NCBI GenBank assembly: GCA_963922205.1
Contig: CAWUHX010000385.1
Coordinates: 1 to 64,000 of the forward strand
DNA from: Romanomermis culicivorax
Taxonomy: Eukaryota > Nematoda > Enoplea > Mermithida > Mermithidae
DNA length: 64,000 nucleotides
Reading direction: 5' to 3'
Part shown: positions 42,967 to 55,624 of the stretch, piece by piece
Layout: each line of letters opens with the position of its first letter
How positions within the stretch are numbered: the stretch's first letter is position 1
Made by a program: the position numbers and the translations under genes
The notes under the pieces: model-generated
What the model saw: only the letters and a program-made list of their open reading frames with translations
Databases searched by the model: none
Told to the model about the DNA's origin: nothing

Positions 42967-43217
42967 GGCAAATGTGACGAAAATGAACAACACTGGACTG
43001 ATTACTGTAGATTTGCGTTGAACACAGCAGCGAAACTGTGAGTAGGTAAATCTGAAACAAAACGCTCAAAGAATGTTCAAGATAAATAAGGTTGAAGAAA
43101 CTCATCGAATCTCAAGTACGAAAAATACAGTCGATCATATTCAGAAATTATGAAAAGCAAGAAAGAAAGGAAGAATAAAACGGCAAAAGGAATGGTTAAA
43201 AAACCAAATAAAAGACA

Positions 43218-43873
43218 CAGGGTGGGAAAAAAACGGCCCGCCTAAAAAATGATACCATACGGTAATTAGAGTAGATCTGAGATTTCGGTCTTTTGCGATC
43301 CATGAAAATATTACTAAGAATATTACATGTCAAAATTTCATGCATGTTCGGAACCAGACTGGCTCGTATAGCTCACGGCAAAAGCACTCATCCCTGTGGT
43401 TTTTCATGAATTTTTTGCAGATTCCACAAAAGTCAACAATGCAACGGAACTGCAGATCAGTTACCACAGAAAAAATCCTCAGTGATATTATTATCTATGA
43501 GAATTTTAATTTAGTGGGTTCTGAAACCAAATTGACAATCGTCATGTAGCTCTCAATCAAGGAAGAGTATTGAACGTTTGAGAAAATGCAAATTTTCTCC
43601 GAATCATACTTTTGTTCATGATTGTCAAAATTATGACTGTAGCTATTATAAACCAGACATCCGTTCAAGCGTGAAATGAGTAAAAAATTGACCTCAAAAA
43701 GCAGTAGTTCACGACGAATGAAAACAGCTCACGGTATACTGTAACTGTAGATAAATTTTGAATTGAGAAACTAGAGTTGATAGGTTATTCAACAAACTTG
43801 AACGGAGCACTCCATCTAGACTGGGTGAATTATACTGCAGGCTTTTTAGGCGGGACGTTTTTTAAAAACCTTG
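43218..43873. mobile_element. TIR element with AACGGCCCGCCTAAAAA ends
   Basis: Left end CAGGGTGGGAAAAAAACGG then CCCGCCTAAAAA. The right end GGCGGGACGTTTTTTAAAAA followed by CCTTG is its inverse, about 27 bp with mismatches. The interior has no transposase frame (43340-43549 is unremarkable). No convincing target duplication. Confidence 0.7.
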
Positions 43874-44309
43874 TATTAACAAAAAAATGATATTAAAATC
43901 GAAGGAAGAAAATACAATAATTTTTTATAAAAAGATGAGTGAGCAGTTTTTATGTAATGGGTCGCACAGATAAATTTCAAAAATACTATTTTTACAATAA
44001 GCGGGAAAGAAAAATAAGTTCCATCGAAATAAAGGGCAATTAGCGGTAACAAAATAATTAAAAATAAAGTAAATAAAAATACTGTATTACATGTGAAAAA
44101 GTTACCCTTTAAATCATCGGAATCGTTATTTAGAAGAGCGTGAAACGAAAAGTTACACGTCTTTTGAAATGAATTTGATAATCAACTGGTTCACGGAAGA
44201 GAACACCAATGAATTTCAAACCTTTTGTGTCAAATGATACTCTAGAAAGCAAGCGTACACCCTGGAGATCATCTCATCCATGAAATTTTAATTTGGAAAA
44301 CTTCTGGAA

Positions 44310-46595
44310 CCGGTTTCACTAAAGTGGTTTAAGCTCGAGCTTTTGAGATTATCTCGACCACAAGAAATAAAACCTCGGTTTCAGCGGATTAACTAACGTC
44401 GATATCATCCCGAGCTGGAGATTATCTCGACGTCAAGATCATCTCGAGCTCGGGTTTAAGTCCGAGCTCGAGATCTTGGGTTTTACCAACATTTTTCATT
44501 TAATCATGATCCTGACGTCGGTTTCAGCCACACACAAAAGTTAATCTGCCTAGCGAACAGGTTCAAGTCCCAACTTTTCAGAACTTTCTGCATTATCGAT
44601 TGATAAATCGACATATAAATGTAAACAAAATTTTCAGGATAGGACGACGAATCAGTTAGATTTTAGGAATGATGTCAAACTATAAGATAGATAGTTTCTT
44701 TTCAACTTGATTTCAATTTAAAAATGATGAAAGAATCAATAAATGTAACAGGAAAAGAAAATCGAATATTTTAAATTTCTGGGCACATTTTTAGCACATT
44801 TTATTGTGTTATGTCCGACCGTTACCTTTTCATGTAGTATGAGCACGTGTACTCATGTTTTACATTTTTTTACATTGTTTTCCAAAACATCCCTTTTTGT
44901 CATTTCTTTTGTTTTGCAGTTTTTCTAACATGTCTTACACATAACAAGAAGGACGTGCCACATTTTACGTGTTTTCATGATTGTGTCGCAGCTTGGCGTC
45001 CGTCTCACTTTGGCGCCCATCTCACTTTGGCTCCGGCAGTAAAAACCTTGTGTAAACGAATTGGAATTCTGTCTCGCTACAGCCACCGTCCCACAATAGC
45101 TATCATCCCTCTATAGCTAAACAACATCCGAATGTCCCGCTATAGCTACTGTCTCACTACAGCCACCAAGGTTGTTTGAAAAATAAACGGCTAATATTCG
45201 GTTTTTAAATATTTTTATCAATGTTAATTTGCTACTTAATTGGTAATTCTACTTGTAGAATATGTAGATTTTTTCTTCTTTGCCGTTGCTATTAGTAAAA
45301 GCAGAGTTTCACACGCTCACAAGTTTTCCTCGACTTTTGTGCTAGTTTCTATGAAAATGTACAAATACAGGCATCGAAACACATAACAGTATTCAAGAAT
45401 TCTCACATAATCCTCTAGGCTTTTACCTAATTGATATGCATATTTTTTAACGATAAAAGAAACTTAAAATATAACACAAAAACACTATAGGGATGAAATT
45501 TACTAAAAATCTCCAGCTGCTCCTTTTTTATGGGTTGTCTTGTACAATGATTTTTCGAACTGAACAATTTTTGATGAAGTAGCTTTTTTATTCTCCTACG
45601 CATTTTATGAAGCAGCAAATGTTGATTTTTTTTCCTTTATTTTCTATATAACATTTCTCCACTGTTTCCCTCTCATTCTTGCCGCTGTTTCAGTTTCTTC
45701 TTTTTTATTCTCATCATTTGAGTCACACGATTCTATACCCCACTGCTTTTCCGTTTTATTTTCATATTGTGTTGTTTCTGTTTTTTCTCCATTTTTGTTT
45801 CGATACATTTTTTCCGTTTCCTTTTATCCACCGTTCGTTTCATTTTATCCGCCCTCATTATCTTATATTCGTATTTCAATTATTTTTTCCGTATTCGTTT
45901 TTTCTTTTTCCCGTTCTCTTTTCTTTTCTCCTTCTACTTTTGTTTTGTTTTGTTTTGTTTTATCTTTTGGTTTTCTTTTACTCACTCATTTTCCACTCTG
46001 TTAATTTTCTCCAGTCTTGCAAAATATTTGTTTCATGCTTCCGTTCCTTGTTTCCACTTACTCCTTACGTTTTAGTTTTTGTTTTTCTTTTTTTTGCATT
46101 TCAGTTCCTGTTTTGTACTTTTTTCTTTCTATATAGTTTCTTTTCATTCTCTGTCTTCCTTCCTCTTTTCCTTTTTTCAATAACTAGTTCGTTTGAGGCC
46201 TGTTTGTTCGCGTCCATTTTCAATTTGTTCCCTAATCTTTATGTTACATTACGAGCTATAGCATACACACGTAATATTTCGGCCACAACAAAGCGACTCC
46301 TACCGATCAATGATCTTGCAAATTTGATAATCGTTTCTTACTCAAATAAATAATCATCATGGATACTGAAAATCAGACTGAGACGGGGAACCAAAGTGAA
46401 ACGGGCGCCAAAGTTTTTATTGTTAGGGTCGAGATTATCTCGAACTCAGCCTTAAACCTCAGGTTCAGCTAAACTTTTTAGTGAAACCTAAAAAAGACGA
46501 AACGGACGTCGCCCTTAGCTGAAACTCAGTTTCAAACACTTAATACTCATACGGGATGATCCTCAGTTTCAGTTAGTGAAACTGGCCCCTGTAGT
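44310..46595. mobile_element. Compound inverted element with CGAGATNATCTCGA blocks
   Basis: Outer inverted ends: AACCGGTTTCACTAAAG at 44310 and AGTTAGTGAAACTGGCCCC at 46575. Inside lie GAGATTATCTCGAC and GATCATCTCGAGCTCG at 44340-44475 and GTCGAGATTATCTCGA at 46429. The inner inverted pair is built of GTCTCACTTTGGCGCC-like units (44995-45175 on the left; GAAACGGGCGCCAAAG and CTGAGACGG at 46377-46412 on the right). The centre (45640-46200) is a long pyrimidine-rich tract. The 45679-46353 frame is a translation of that tract. Confidence 0.65.
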
Positions 46596-46768
46596 ACACC
46601 CTTTTATTCACGGATATACTCGTAAATGATTCATTTTTTCAGACACCTTATTTTTCGAACTTCTCTACAGCATGACTTTCTGTGTAGTGAATTTTTTGTA
46701 CGTAGATCTCAAAAATCTTTGCTTTATTAAAGAAAACAAAAATCTTTATGAAAACTTTTGTTTAAACA

Positions 46769-47014
46769 ATAGTCTTTTTCTTGGAATGCTCCCAAATAAT
46801 GAAATAGAAAGCAACCAGTATTCCATATTTTCATGATTTTCCCATGAGCAATATTTCATATAGGACTGGAAATTTGTGAGCCTAGAGAACTAACCCTTAA
46901 CAATTTTTCGAGTAAAAAATTTTACTATAAATGCCCTATGTAAACTACTTTAATGACAGTACTGATTTTTGTCACCTTATAATTTGGAAGCATTTTATAA
47001 AAAGCGGACTATAG
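46769..47014. mobile_element. ~250-bp MITE, TATAGTCTGTTTTTCTTG family, copy a
   Basis: Left end ATAGTCTTTTTCTTGGAATG, right end GGAAGCATTTTATAAAAAGC then GGACTATAG: inverted. Same length class and same ends as 52040-52287 and 55377-55624. The interior shares the TGAGAGC/TGAGCCT..ATTTTTAGAGTAAAAAATTTT block with copy b. Confidence 0.75.
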
Positions 47015-49850
47015 CTTATGAGATCTCATGTTTCAATCCATGTACGTGCGCACTGTTACCGAAATGACAGTTAAGTGACGTGACAAACAATCTGAATCAT
47101 CAAATATTCACATGCAGGTGCCGTTTGTTGATTATTTCCTTCATTTCACTAATTAATTTTCCAATGCATCTATACTACCGTCTTGAATAACTAGGTCATG
47201 CATGGAGAAAGCGACATGAACACAATCTATAAAAAATGCATTGGTTGAAAATAAGTAAAAATATAAAGAGGCAAAAAGCAGAACTAGGTTAGAGTGTCTG
47301 ATGTCCCAAAAAATGCAGTTTGAGTTCTATTTCCAGCGCTTTTCCGAAAATGAAGGAAGTAAACTGTTACACCTGTTATTATTTTGTAGTCTAGTGGATC
47401 ATTTGAATAATTAAAAATTTGTTTCTTAGAATGGAATGCTGCAAAGAGTAAAAATTCTATTGAATCAAACTATTCTGCAAGAAAATTAAAAACGTACTTT
47501 TTCCGTGTCAAATTTTATTACTCAAAAGTTTCAAGAGAGTAGTGCTTTTACAATAAGTCATAAATTTTAGCAGTGACCTATAAATCAAATTCTTGGATAA
47601 AATTCACTGTATAAACTTTTATAAATTTGAACGTGAAATATTCGCACGAATTGGGAATTGAGGTGCAAAAAAATATAAGAATCATCATGCACTCGCATCA
47701 GACAAATTTCAACTATCCCTGTTAGATGAAATTCGCCATAAACTATTTTTCTTGACTTTCATAAGCTTCCTGTGTTTATTTTCGAATTTTCGAATATCTT
47801 ATGCCTTACAAAAGTGAATGATTTATGCTTTTTCCTTAAAATAACGCGAAAAACCACTTCATCAATTTTGCAATAGAAGAAAAACACGTCTCGATCTTCG
47901 AAAGCATACACACAAAAATTATTATTCATACTTTTAATTGAGCTGCACTCAATGTAGTGCATGCACACGTATAGTTCACATGGTATTCCAGTAGATTCAT
48001 GAATACTGTATATAAATAGGTCTTAATCAGTATGACTAGACATGGTGCTCATTAGTTGTCACTTGTCAGCTTTCGAGATTGTCTACTATCAGCAGATGAG
48101 TCGAACGATTTTTTGAGCGGAACGAAAAAGAGCAACGTAAATTTAGATTGTGGAAGATTAGAATTTTCGTGAAATTTCAACGCGAAGGATAAGGTAACGA
48201 CAAAAGAAAGCGAAACTGGAAGATTTTGATCACTTTAGACGCAATCTACATTTCTGGACGATCTTGAAGATTAGCTTAGAATGTACATGTGCCAATCAAC
48301 AGAGATTCCAGTATTTGTCAATTAATCCCGTTTTTAGAGTACTTTTTATTTACCTCTGCATATATCAAGTTTGTAAAATGGAAAATGACAAAAATGTATG
48401 GCTTTTACTGGTGAATTTTGAGTTGGTTGAATGGTCTCGCAACTTTTTAATTCCGTGTGAGGTACGTTTTGGCCAGAAAATTAAAGTATAAAATATAATT
48501 AGGTTTTGTTATTAACGTGTATTTCAAGAAAAACAGACCTCAATATTTTTAAATCAATCCAGGTCTCCAGACTCTAATGATTAACATGTTTACCTCATCA
48601 TCAAAAAGCTTTATAGGTAAAGGTTCTATAACGATTATAATCGTTATAATGATGCGTGTTACTCTATAAATAAGCATGCGTTCAATATGCATGGTAAAAT
48701 GAACGGCTTTAGATACTTCTGAATGAAATTAGCTATCTTTGGTAGCATGTTTCTTTGTTTGTTTTTTCGATCAATATCTGCTTAATTTATATACATAGAG
48801 TATGAATTCATGTGGATAAAATATGATCTCATGATCACTACTACTATAGATTCTAGTGTTCAAATATTTTGACCGTCTGGAGGTAGGGACAACTAAATTT
48901 TGGAGCATCTACTTTTTTCTCTGGTTTGGATTCGCCAAAACTCACCTATATCACATTCGTTCTCATGACCCAGTGGTGAAAATGTGACGTAGGTTACCAG
49001 CCTTAATATTGCGTATCCATTGCTACAGATACAATGAACTGTTATGGTAAACCGCTACTTTTTGATGTCAATTTTTATTTTATTTCCATCAAAATTAGGC
49101 AATGAGTAGTGTTTCGGCTATTACAATGTATTTTAGTGTTAAAATGCTTCAGGACAACTCAAAACTGAACGGGCTCTTTGATTTCTGGGCTACAACAATC
49201 AATTTCTATAATTATGAGCAAATGTACCGTTTACAGGAAAAAATCTTTTTTCCAAATTTTCAAAACTTCTTCGAATGCGAGCTGCAGAATGATGCGAAAT
49301 TTGTTTTAAGTTTTTCATCCTCAAGCAAATTTTTTTTAATTTTTTCGTTTTTTTGGAATCTTTAAAAAAATGGTATGTGAAAAATCACAAAAACGAGTGG
49401 TTTTGTCTCAAGCTATATCAACCAGTTTTTTATGATCGGACAAAAATGAAATTCTGACATATGATACAGGAGTAATTTTTTTATTGGACGCAAAAGGCCG
49501 GGAACGCACATCAATTTTGGGTACTGCAATGCTAGCACTTTTAGGCGGACAGTCATAAATTATCAATAAATAAGTAGAAGGGTCAAGAAACGCATGGTGA
49601 CTATGGAAAATCTAAAGCTTTGACACGAAAAAACTACAGTAATTATGGAATTGAAACCCTAATCAACTGACTAGCATTATTTCAGAAAAAACGTTCAGAT
49701 ATTTATGAAGACCCTTGGTTATAGGGCTTCAAGCAATCATTTTATCAAGCGAAATTGAATATCGGTGATATATCTCAAGTTCTAAGGAAAAAAGTCACAA
49801 GACCTTTGTGACTTCTGAGGCTAAAATTTGATTTTTTTCACAGTCAGAAA
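47015..49850. other. No gene recognised upstream of the 7TM receptor
   Basis: AT-rich. Frames at 47759-47968 (minus), 48264-48491 and 49102-49365 (plus) lack motifs or splice support. Immediately before the receptor ATG is TTTTTTTCACAG, which fits a cis- or trans-splice acceptor 7 bases from the start. 48628-48660 carries a short palindrome (ACGATTATAATCGTTATAAT). Confidence 0.45.
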
Positions 49851-52800
49851 ATGAACCAAACCAGTGGCACAGGCAACAACGACACGTCCAATTTCGAAGA
49901 CATGGCCGCCAGGTCCATCCACATTTTGAACTACCAGGCCACCGGCTACTTCTTGTGGCTATTCATTTGCCCGTTGAACGTCTTGGGCGCTTCGACCTTC
50001 ATCCTCGTCGTTCAAAATTGGGGACCTTTGCGCAGCCCGACCCAATTTTTCATGTTGAACCAATCGGCCGCCCAAATAGGCGCCAGTCTGTTCTACTTGG
50101 TCGGCGCGGTCTACAATTTGTACTGCTACCATTCGGGTATGCCGGCCGCCATGACCAAACTCAATTGTTTGGCCTTGATGAACTACGCCACGTTGTTCAT
50201 CATGATTTCGCACAGTTTCCTGCTTTGCGCGGCCATCGATAGATTTTTCGCTTGCGCCCTGCCTCATTACTACACCAATAGAACGGCGAGATATGTGCAG
50301 GTAGAAATTCGATTGTTACTTTTGCCTTACTGTAGTTTTTTCAGTCCTGCTTGACTGGTCATAAGTTTTGATAAACAATAATAAGAATAGTGAAATTTAA
50401 TATGTGGAGAGTCTCTTCTTTTTTATTCTATGCTTAGATTTCTGTATTCACATTCTTTGCTTTCTTCTTTTTCTGATTATTATTACTGTAGTTTACTGAC
50501 GAACTTTTTTGTTTCGATTTCCTCTTTTCTTCATTAGAACTCCTGTTGTCTACTATATTTCTCCAATGAGCGATTAAAGATTGTAAGCTTACTTACTGAT
50601 ATAAGTTTTCTCATAATGAAAGTACTGTACACTCCGCGATAACTTTTCAAACATATGTGAAAAATTTCGGCATGTTTTCGTAACTAAAATTTGTACAATA
50701 TTCTTCTTCAGCATCTAGCAACACTTCACCGAAGGAAAATGAAAACCCACAGTAATCAGAAAACTGTTGCTTGTGATGTCTTACTGTAGTTTTCTGATGA
50801 GCAAGTAAAGACTTAACTGTCAGCTTACTACGCTACGAGCACTGCATTTTAATTTTTGAAGACAAGTGAGCAGTTTTGGCGTGCTGTGATACATTAATTT
50901 TTGAAAGTGTTTACTTTATCATCTGAAAAAATTCCTATGTAAGAATAAGAAAACTTACAGTAATATGAATGCTGTTGCCTGTGAAATGTACTCGTAGTTT
51001 TTATAGATACTGTACAAATGTGAAAAACTTTCGCACTGTTCCTCGCAGACAATAAATTACAGTTGAACTAAAGCATCAGAAAATATTTCACAATAGTATA
51101 AGCACGTGAAGCTGCAGTGATCAAAGCAAACGCAATTTTCTTTGTCATCTTTATGATAATCAACGGAACTTCCGCACCGTAACTTCGCCAAGACAATGAT
51201 GATTTACTGTAATCATAGCATTGTCACGGTAGCCACGGCAATTGGATTTTTGACTCTTGTGAGAAACAAAATCTATGAAAATTGCCTTTTTAATGATGAT
51301 CAAGAAACTGCGAAATTAAAAATTCCGCATTACACAAATGAATTACCATGAGAATATAAAGAATTACGGTAATCAGGTAGAATACTATATTTGAAAATAC
51401 ACCAACCAAATTCTGGATGGCATCTGGGGATATCAAAGGCAACACAACACGCGAAGATGAAAAATTGTAACCAGGGAACTCTAATTTGAAATGTCTCCAT
51501 GAGATTTTTGAACACGTGGACAATTATGGAATTTTATCCCAGTGCACGAATGTGATACATAAAACTGTAGAAATATTTCTGATATTTTTATTAAACAGTA
51601 AATACTTGCCGAGTTGATTGAATACCTATACACCTGTCGATTGAAAACCGACAAAATGACATCGGTTTAAAACATTATTCAACTCTGTGTGACAAAATCC
51701 GTTGCTGTATGAAATCGATTAACGTAATCTGAAAACATGTGAATTTCAAAATGCTGTAATTTGCAAATATTGATCGATAAGTAATGCGATTCGCTTTGTT
51801 TGGCGCAAATATGCGCGTATTACTGTAAATAAAAATTCGTAAGCGTTCAAACATCCGCGGTAATTCGATCCCATCTAAGTTCACTTATCTCATATTGCGC
51901 TGTCCACTCGGATAAAAATTCATTTTTTCGACGCAGGTTTTTTTAGGGAAATTCAGGTTTCGAATATTTCATTTTGTCAATTTTTTATGTTTTTTACCGC
52001 TCTCTCCCACGCACTAAGGTTTCAATCTTTTACTCAATTATAGTCTGTTTTTCTTGAAATGCTTCTAAATTATAAAAGTGGAAAGCAAGTACTATTTTAG
52101 ATTTTTACAATTTTCAGCTGAACCATTCATCACGTGAGATTGAAAATTTGAGAGCTTATTCAATCAACTTTTAACAATTTTTAGAGTGAAAAATTTTACT
52201 ATGAAAGCCCTGTGTACGCGATTTTGACTGCATAGTTGATATTTGTCTTTTTTCAATTTTGAAGCATTTTATAAAAAACAAACTATGATTAACTTACCAA
52301 CGACGTTCTGTAGATTTAAAGATACTGATTTCAGTTTTAAAAAGTCATTTTTTGAAATATTTATAATTTATCAGACGCTTTTCGATTGCATCTAGGTCCA
52401 GACCTAGTGAATCCGAGAGTTAAAAAGTAATCAAATTAACAACTCGAGTAATATCAACTTGACCATCAATTTTTGTATAAAAATCTTACTGTAGTTATTT
52501 TTAAAACTTTTACTCCCGCAGATCGTGGTCGGTTTAGTTTGGTTCATCGACATTGCCCTTTTCGTTACGTCATTCGTCACTATGAAATCCGGTCAACTGG
52601 TGCCCGTTTGCATAGCCCGTCTGGCCATCGAAGAAGATACGTTTTTCCTGCTTTCCGTCAAAGATATTTTCGCCAACGTCGCGGCCCCCGTTCTTTATTT
52701 GACTATCATTCTAATTTTGAAATATCGAGAAAAATTGTCCACTTCGTCGCCTAATCAAACTTTGTTCATGATCAAACAAGAAGTAAATAACAAAGTTTTC

Positions 52801-55361
52801 AGGGCCTTGTTCGCCAACGCGTTGTTCATAGCTTTGTTGCCGGCAACGTCCAGCATAGCCACGTTTATGGTGAGCAGGAGGATTACTGTAGCTTGAAATA
52901 AGCAGGTTGAGTATAGAATTTAAGCTACAGTAAGCCGCGAATAATTTCCGCTTTTGAAATATAAAGAATTTCACGCCATATTTATTAACTTCTAAAATGT
53001 TTAGTTGGTGAAAAAATGAAAGATGGCGTTGTGGAACAGGGTGTCTCGTTACATTTTCACAACTGGAGAATTGGGTATCTATTGAGGGTTCTGTCTTTGG
53101 CTAACGAAAGCTCATTTGTAGCCTTCACAACGTCCAATGAGGTCAGGCTACGTTGATACCGTAGGTAACCATATGTCCTCCAATCGGTCTCGTCTCAGCC
53201 ACCGTGTCCATTCCGCCACCTGTGTAAATTCTATCATCAGGTGACTCACGATTCAGCTACTGACGTTATTCAGCCACCGAGATTTTTCAGCCACCATCTC
53301 AATTAGATCACTGTTTTTCTCCATGAAACACTTTCTAATTGCCCACATATTTTCTAAAACTTGAGAAATTCGAAAAATCTTTTTTCTATGACCTCCACAA
53401 GGATATACTCAAAAATGATTGTGCACAGTATTATGTAAACTTCGACCGGCCCAACATTTCTTGATTCGCATACGTTTTCTAGAAACATAAAAATGAACAA
53501 CTTCAAGATGATTTTTGACTTCCAAAAACCCTAAAAATGAAAACAGCCCTCTAAAAAAACTATATGAAAACGCCAATGTTGATTTCTTCCGCTTGACATC
53601 TTTCGTCTGAATTTGGTCGTAACATTCAATAAATATTTATTACCGTATGTATGTGCGGAGTGACTAAATCAAGATAGTGGCTAAAATGATACATACTTCT
53701 GACACAACACGGTGGCTGAATTGATGCTCTTTGTCAAAACAAAGGGTAGCTGAATACATTCAGTGGCTGAAATGACACATGGTGGCAGAATTGACAGAAC
53801 CAAAACTGCCGATCTGAGTAAATTATCTTGCCTCACACTTATTGCACCACGTATTAAAATAATTCTTTGAGAAAATGGATGTGACTCCATGAAAAAGCTA
53901 TCACGAATTACACATGAAACCTGAACTACAGGAAATTAACAGAGGGTAAAGTATCACCGAGTATTCTCATGTGAGCGATTCCCAAGTGAGCGAATTCCCA
54001 ATTGAGCGATTCCCATGTGAACGATTCCCATTTGAGCGAATTCCCAAGTGAGCGAGTTCTCAATTGATCGGTTCCCATGTGAGCGATTCACGATTGAGCG
54101 AATTCCCAAATGAGCGAATTCTTAACTGAGCAATTCCCACATGAGCGATTCCCAATTGAGCGAATTCCCAAATGAACCAATTCCCAATTGGGCGATTCCA
54201 AACGAGTGATCGAAAATCTAATAACACTTTCTTCTAATTTCAAACTTCAAAAAAAGGAAGAAAGAGAAATAATGTGAAAAAGAACAAAAAAAGAAAGAAT
54301 CGGGAGAACAGAAAAAGATAAATATAAAGAAGTAAAAACAAAAAACTAAGATGAAAATTAGATAAGAATGAAGTAAAAATCACAAAGGATAAAATTGAAT
54401 AGGAAATAGAGAATGGCGAATCGTATGACAATTACATGGGACATTGCTTACTAGAAATGACAACTTGTATTATTTCACGAGCATACAAGAAAAAAGTAGA
54501 TGACAAGAAAAAATAAAATAAAAGAAAGTAGATACAAAAGATAAAAATGCAAAAACATACATAAACGAAAACATAATTGCAACTCACAGAACGAAATAAA
54601 AAAGGAATATATACAAAGAAAAATATAAGGTAAAAAAGGAAAATGTGAAGAAAATGTTAACGTATTCTCTATTACTCGTTTGGAATCGCCCAATTGAGAA
54701 TTCGCTCATTTGGGAATTTGCTCAATTGGGAATCGCCGACATGGGAATCGCTCAATTGGGAATCGCTCAGTTGGGAATCGCTCACATGGGAATCGCTCAA
54801 TTGAGAATTCGCTCATTTGGGAATTCACTCAGTCGGGAATCAATTGTGAATCGCTCGGTTGGGAATCGCAAACGACGTGTAAGAAATCAGTCTTTGTTAC
54901 AAAATAGTGTGATGAACAAGAACGATTTTTGAATCGAGCAGTTTTAGGGACGATCTACCTTATTTGTGGATAAAAATTTTCGAGTAAAAGCTATTCCGGA
55001 AGATACGGTAAACTCCCATCAATTGTGAGTTAAATTGAATTTACTCATTTTTTCGAAAATCGTCCACCAGGTCAAAGATACCGACGACATGAAACACATT
55101 TTGGCGCCCTATTTGATCATAGCGTCGTGCGTCAACGGCGTAGCCAGCTTTTGGTTCTATTTCGTCTTTACGGAAGAATTTAGGAACGGCTGGCGCCACG
55201 TCGGTCGAAAAGTGTTTCGCTGGCGTCGGAACAACGTGGCGGCGGCGGCCACGGCGAATCAACGCCGGGCGCCGCGTATCGACGTCGGGCAGTGGGCTCG
55301 GCCGCCGAACGCCGTCCGCTTCCAAGACACAGTTCGAAACCGCCCTGAAACCATATTTTAG
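49851..55361 (+). CDS. Nematode seven-transmembrane G-protein-coupled receptor
   Basis: Three phase-0 exons: 49851-50300, 52522-52869 and 55071-55361 (1089 bp, 362 residues). Membrane segments: TM1 about GYFLWLFICPLNVLGASTF, TM2 in the AQIGASLFYLVGAVYNLY region, and TM3 ending LLCAAIDRFFACALPHYY, where IDRFF stands for the DRY box. The second exon starts with TM4 (VVGLVWFIDIALFVTSFV), then TM5 (APVLYLTIILILKYREKL) and TM6 (ANALFIALLPATSSIATFM). The third has TM7 (APYLIIASCVNGVASFWFY) and a basic cytoplasmic tail. N-terminal NQT and NDT are glycosylation sites. A rhodopsin-like worm chemoreceptor or peptide receptor is likely; it most resembles the Srsx style, but the subfamily is uncertain and the ligand unknown. 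Exons are visibly more GC-rich than introns. Intron 1 holds a 250-bp MITE; intron 2 holds two foldback elements. Confidence 0.86.
52040..52287. mobile_element. ~250-bp MITE, TATAGTCTGTTTTTCTTG family, copy b
   Basis: Starts TATAGTCTGTTTTTCTTGAA and ends GAAGCATTTTATAAAAAACA then AACTATGA. In intron 1 of the 7TM receptor gene. The middle (TTTTTAGAGTGAAAAATTTT) is shared with copy a. Confidence 0.8.
53160..53810. mobile_element. Foldback-like element, arms of CAGCCAC-type repeats, copy 2
   Basis: The left arm (about 53180-53310) has TCTCAGCCACCGTGTCC, TTCAGCTACTGACG, TTCAGCCACCGAG and TTCAGCCACCATC. The right arm (about 53670-53795) has the inverse: GTGGCTAAAATGA, GGTGGCTGAATTGATGC, AGTGGCTGAAATGACAC and GGTGGCAGAATTGACAG. 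The unit is that of 42055-42966. It lies in intron 2 of the 7TM receptor. Confidence 0.75.
53966..54873. mobile_element. Foldback element, arms of 15-bp GCGATTCCCA-type repeats, copy 2
   Basis: The left arm (53966-54210) carries about 14 units such as GAGCGATTCCCAATT, with GTATTCTCATGTGAG at its outer end. The right arm (54677-54873) carries the inverse GGGAATCGCTCAATT units. The purine-rich centre (54240-54640) corresponds to the pyrimidine-rich centre of copy 1 at 31270-32060. The 54645-54932 frame is arm repeat read as protein. In intron 2 of the 7TM receptor. Confidence 0.9.
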
Positions 55362-55376
55362 TTTTTGTACACATTT

Positions 55377-55624
55377 ATAGTCTGTTTTTTTATAATGCTT
55401 CCAAATAGAAAAGTGACACAAATCAGTACTGTCATCAAAATCGTATTCATAAAGCTCTTATCGTAAATTTTTCATTCAAAAAATTGTTAAAGGTGAGTCA
55501 GTATGCTCACAAAGTTCCAGCCCTATACGATATTTTGTTTATCAGAAAATCGTGAAAATTTGAAATACTACTTGCTTTCCACTTTCATTATTCAGGAAGC
55601 ATTTCAAGAAAAACAGACTATAGT
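55377..55624. mobile_element. ~250-bp MITE, TATAGTCTGTTTTTCTTG family, copy c
   Basis: Left TATAGTCTGTTTTTTTATAA with GCTTCCAAAT; right GGAAGCATTTCAAGAAAAAC then AGACTATAG. It begins only 15 bp after the receptor stop codon, so it probably forms part of that mRNA's 3' end or supplies its end signal. Confidence 0.82.

Noticed and set aside
45679..46353. 224-codon hydrophobic frame resembling a multi-pass membrane protein
   Set aside because: The sequence is a T/C tract (F, L, S, V codons) at the centre of an inverted element; several frames are open at once and no motif or splice context exists.
49955..50267. Alternate-frame and antisense ORFs over the receptor's first exon
   Set aside because: Shadows of a GC-rich exon; the 7TM frame has membrane segments and phase-consistent splicing.
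53966..54210. CRISPR-like array of short repeats
   Set aside because: Units are about 15 bp with a 4-5 bp variable part, facing an inverted partner array; no spacers of 25-40 bp, and the genome is eukaryotic.
54645..54932. Repeat protein reading FAQLGIA units
   Set aside because: It is the inverted-repeat arm of a foldback element read in frame, and all frames show the same periodicity.
55041..55421. Antisense frames over the receptor's third exon
   Set aside because: They mirror the basic, GC-rich cytoplasmic tail and lack any independent evidence.
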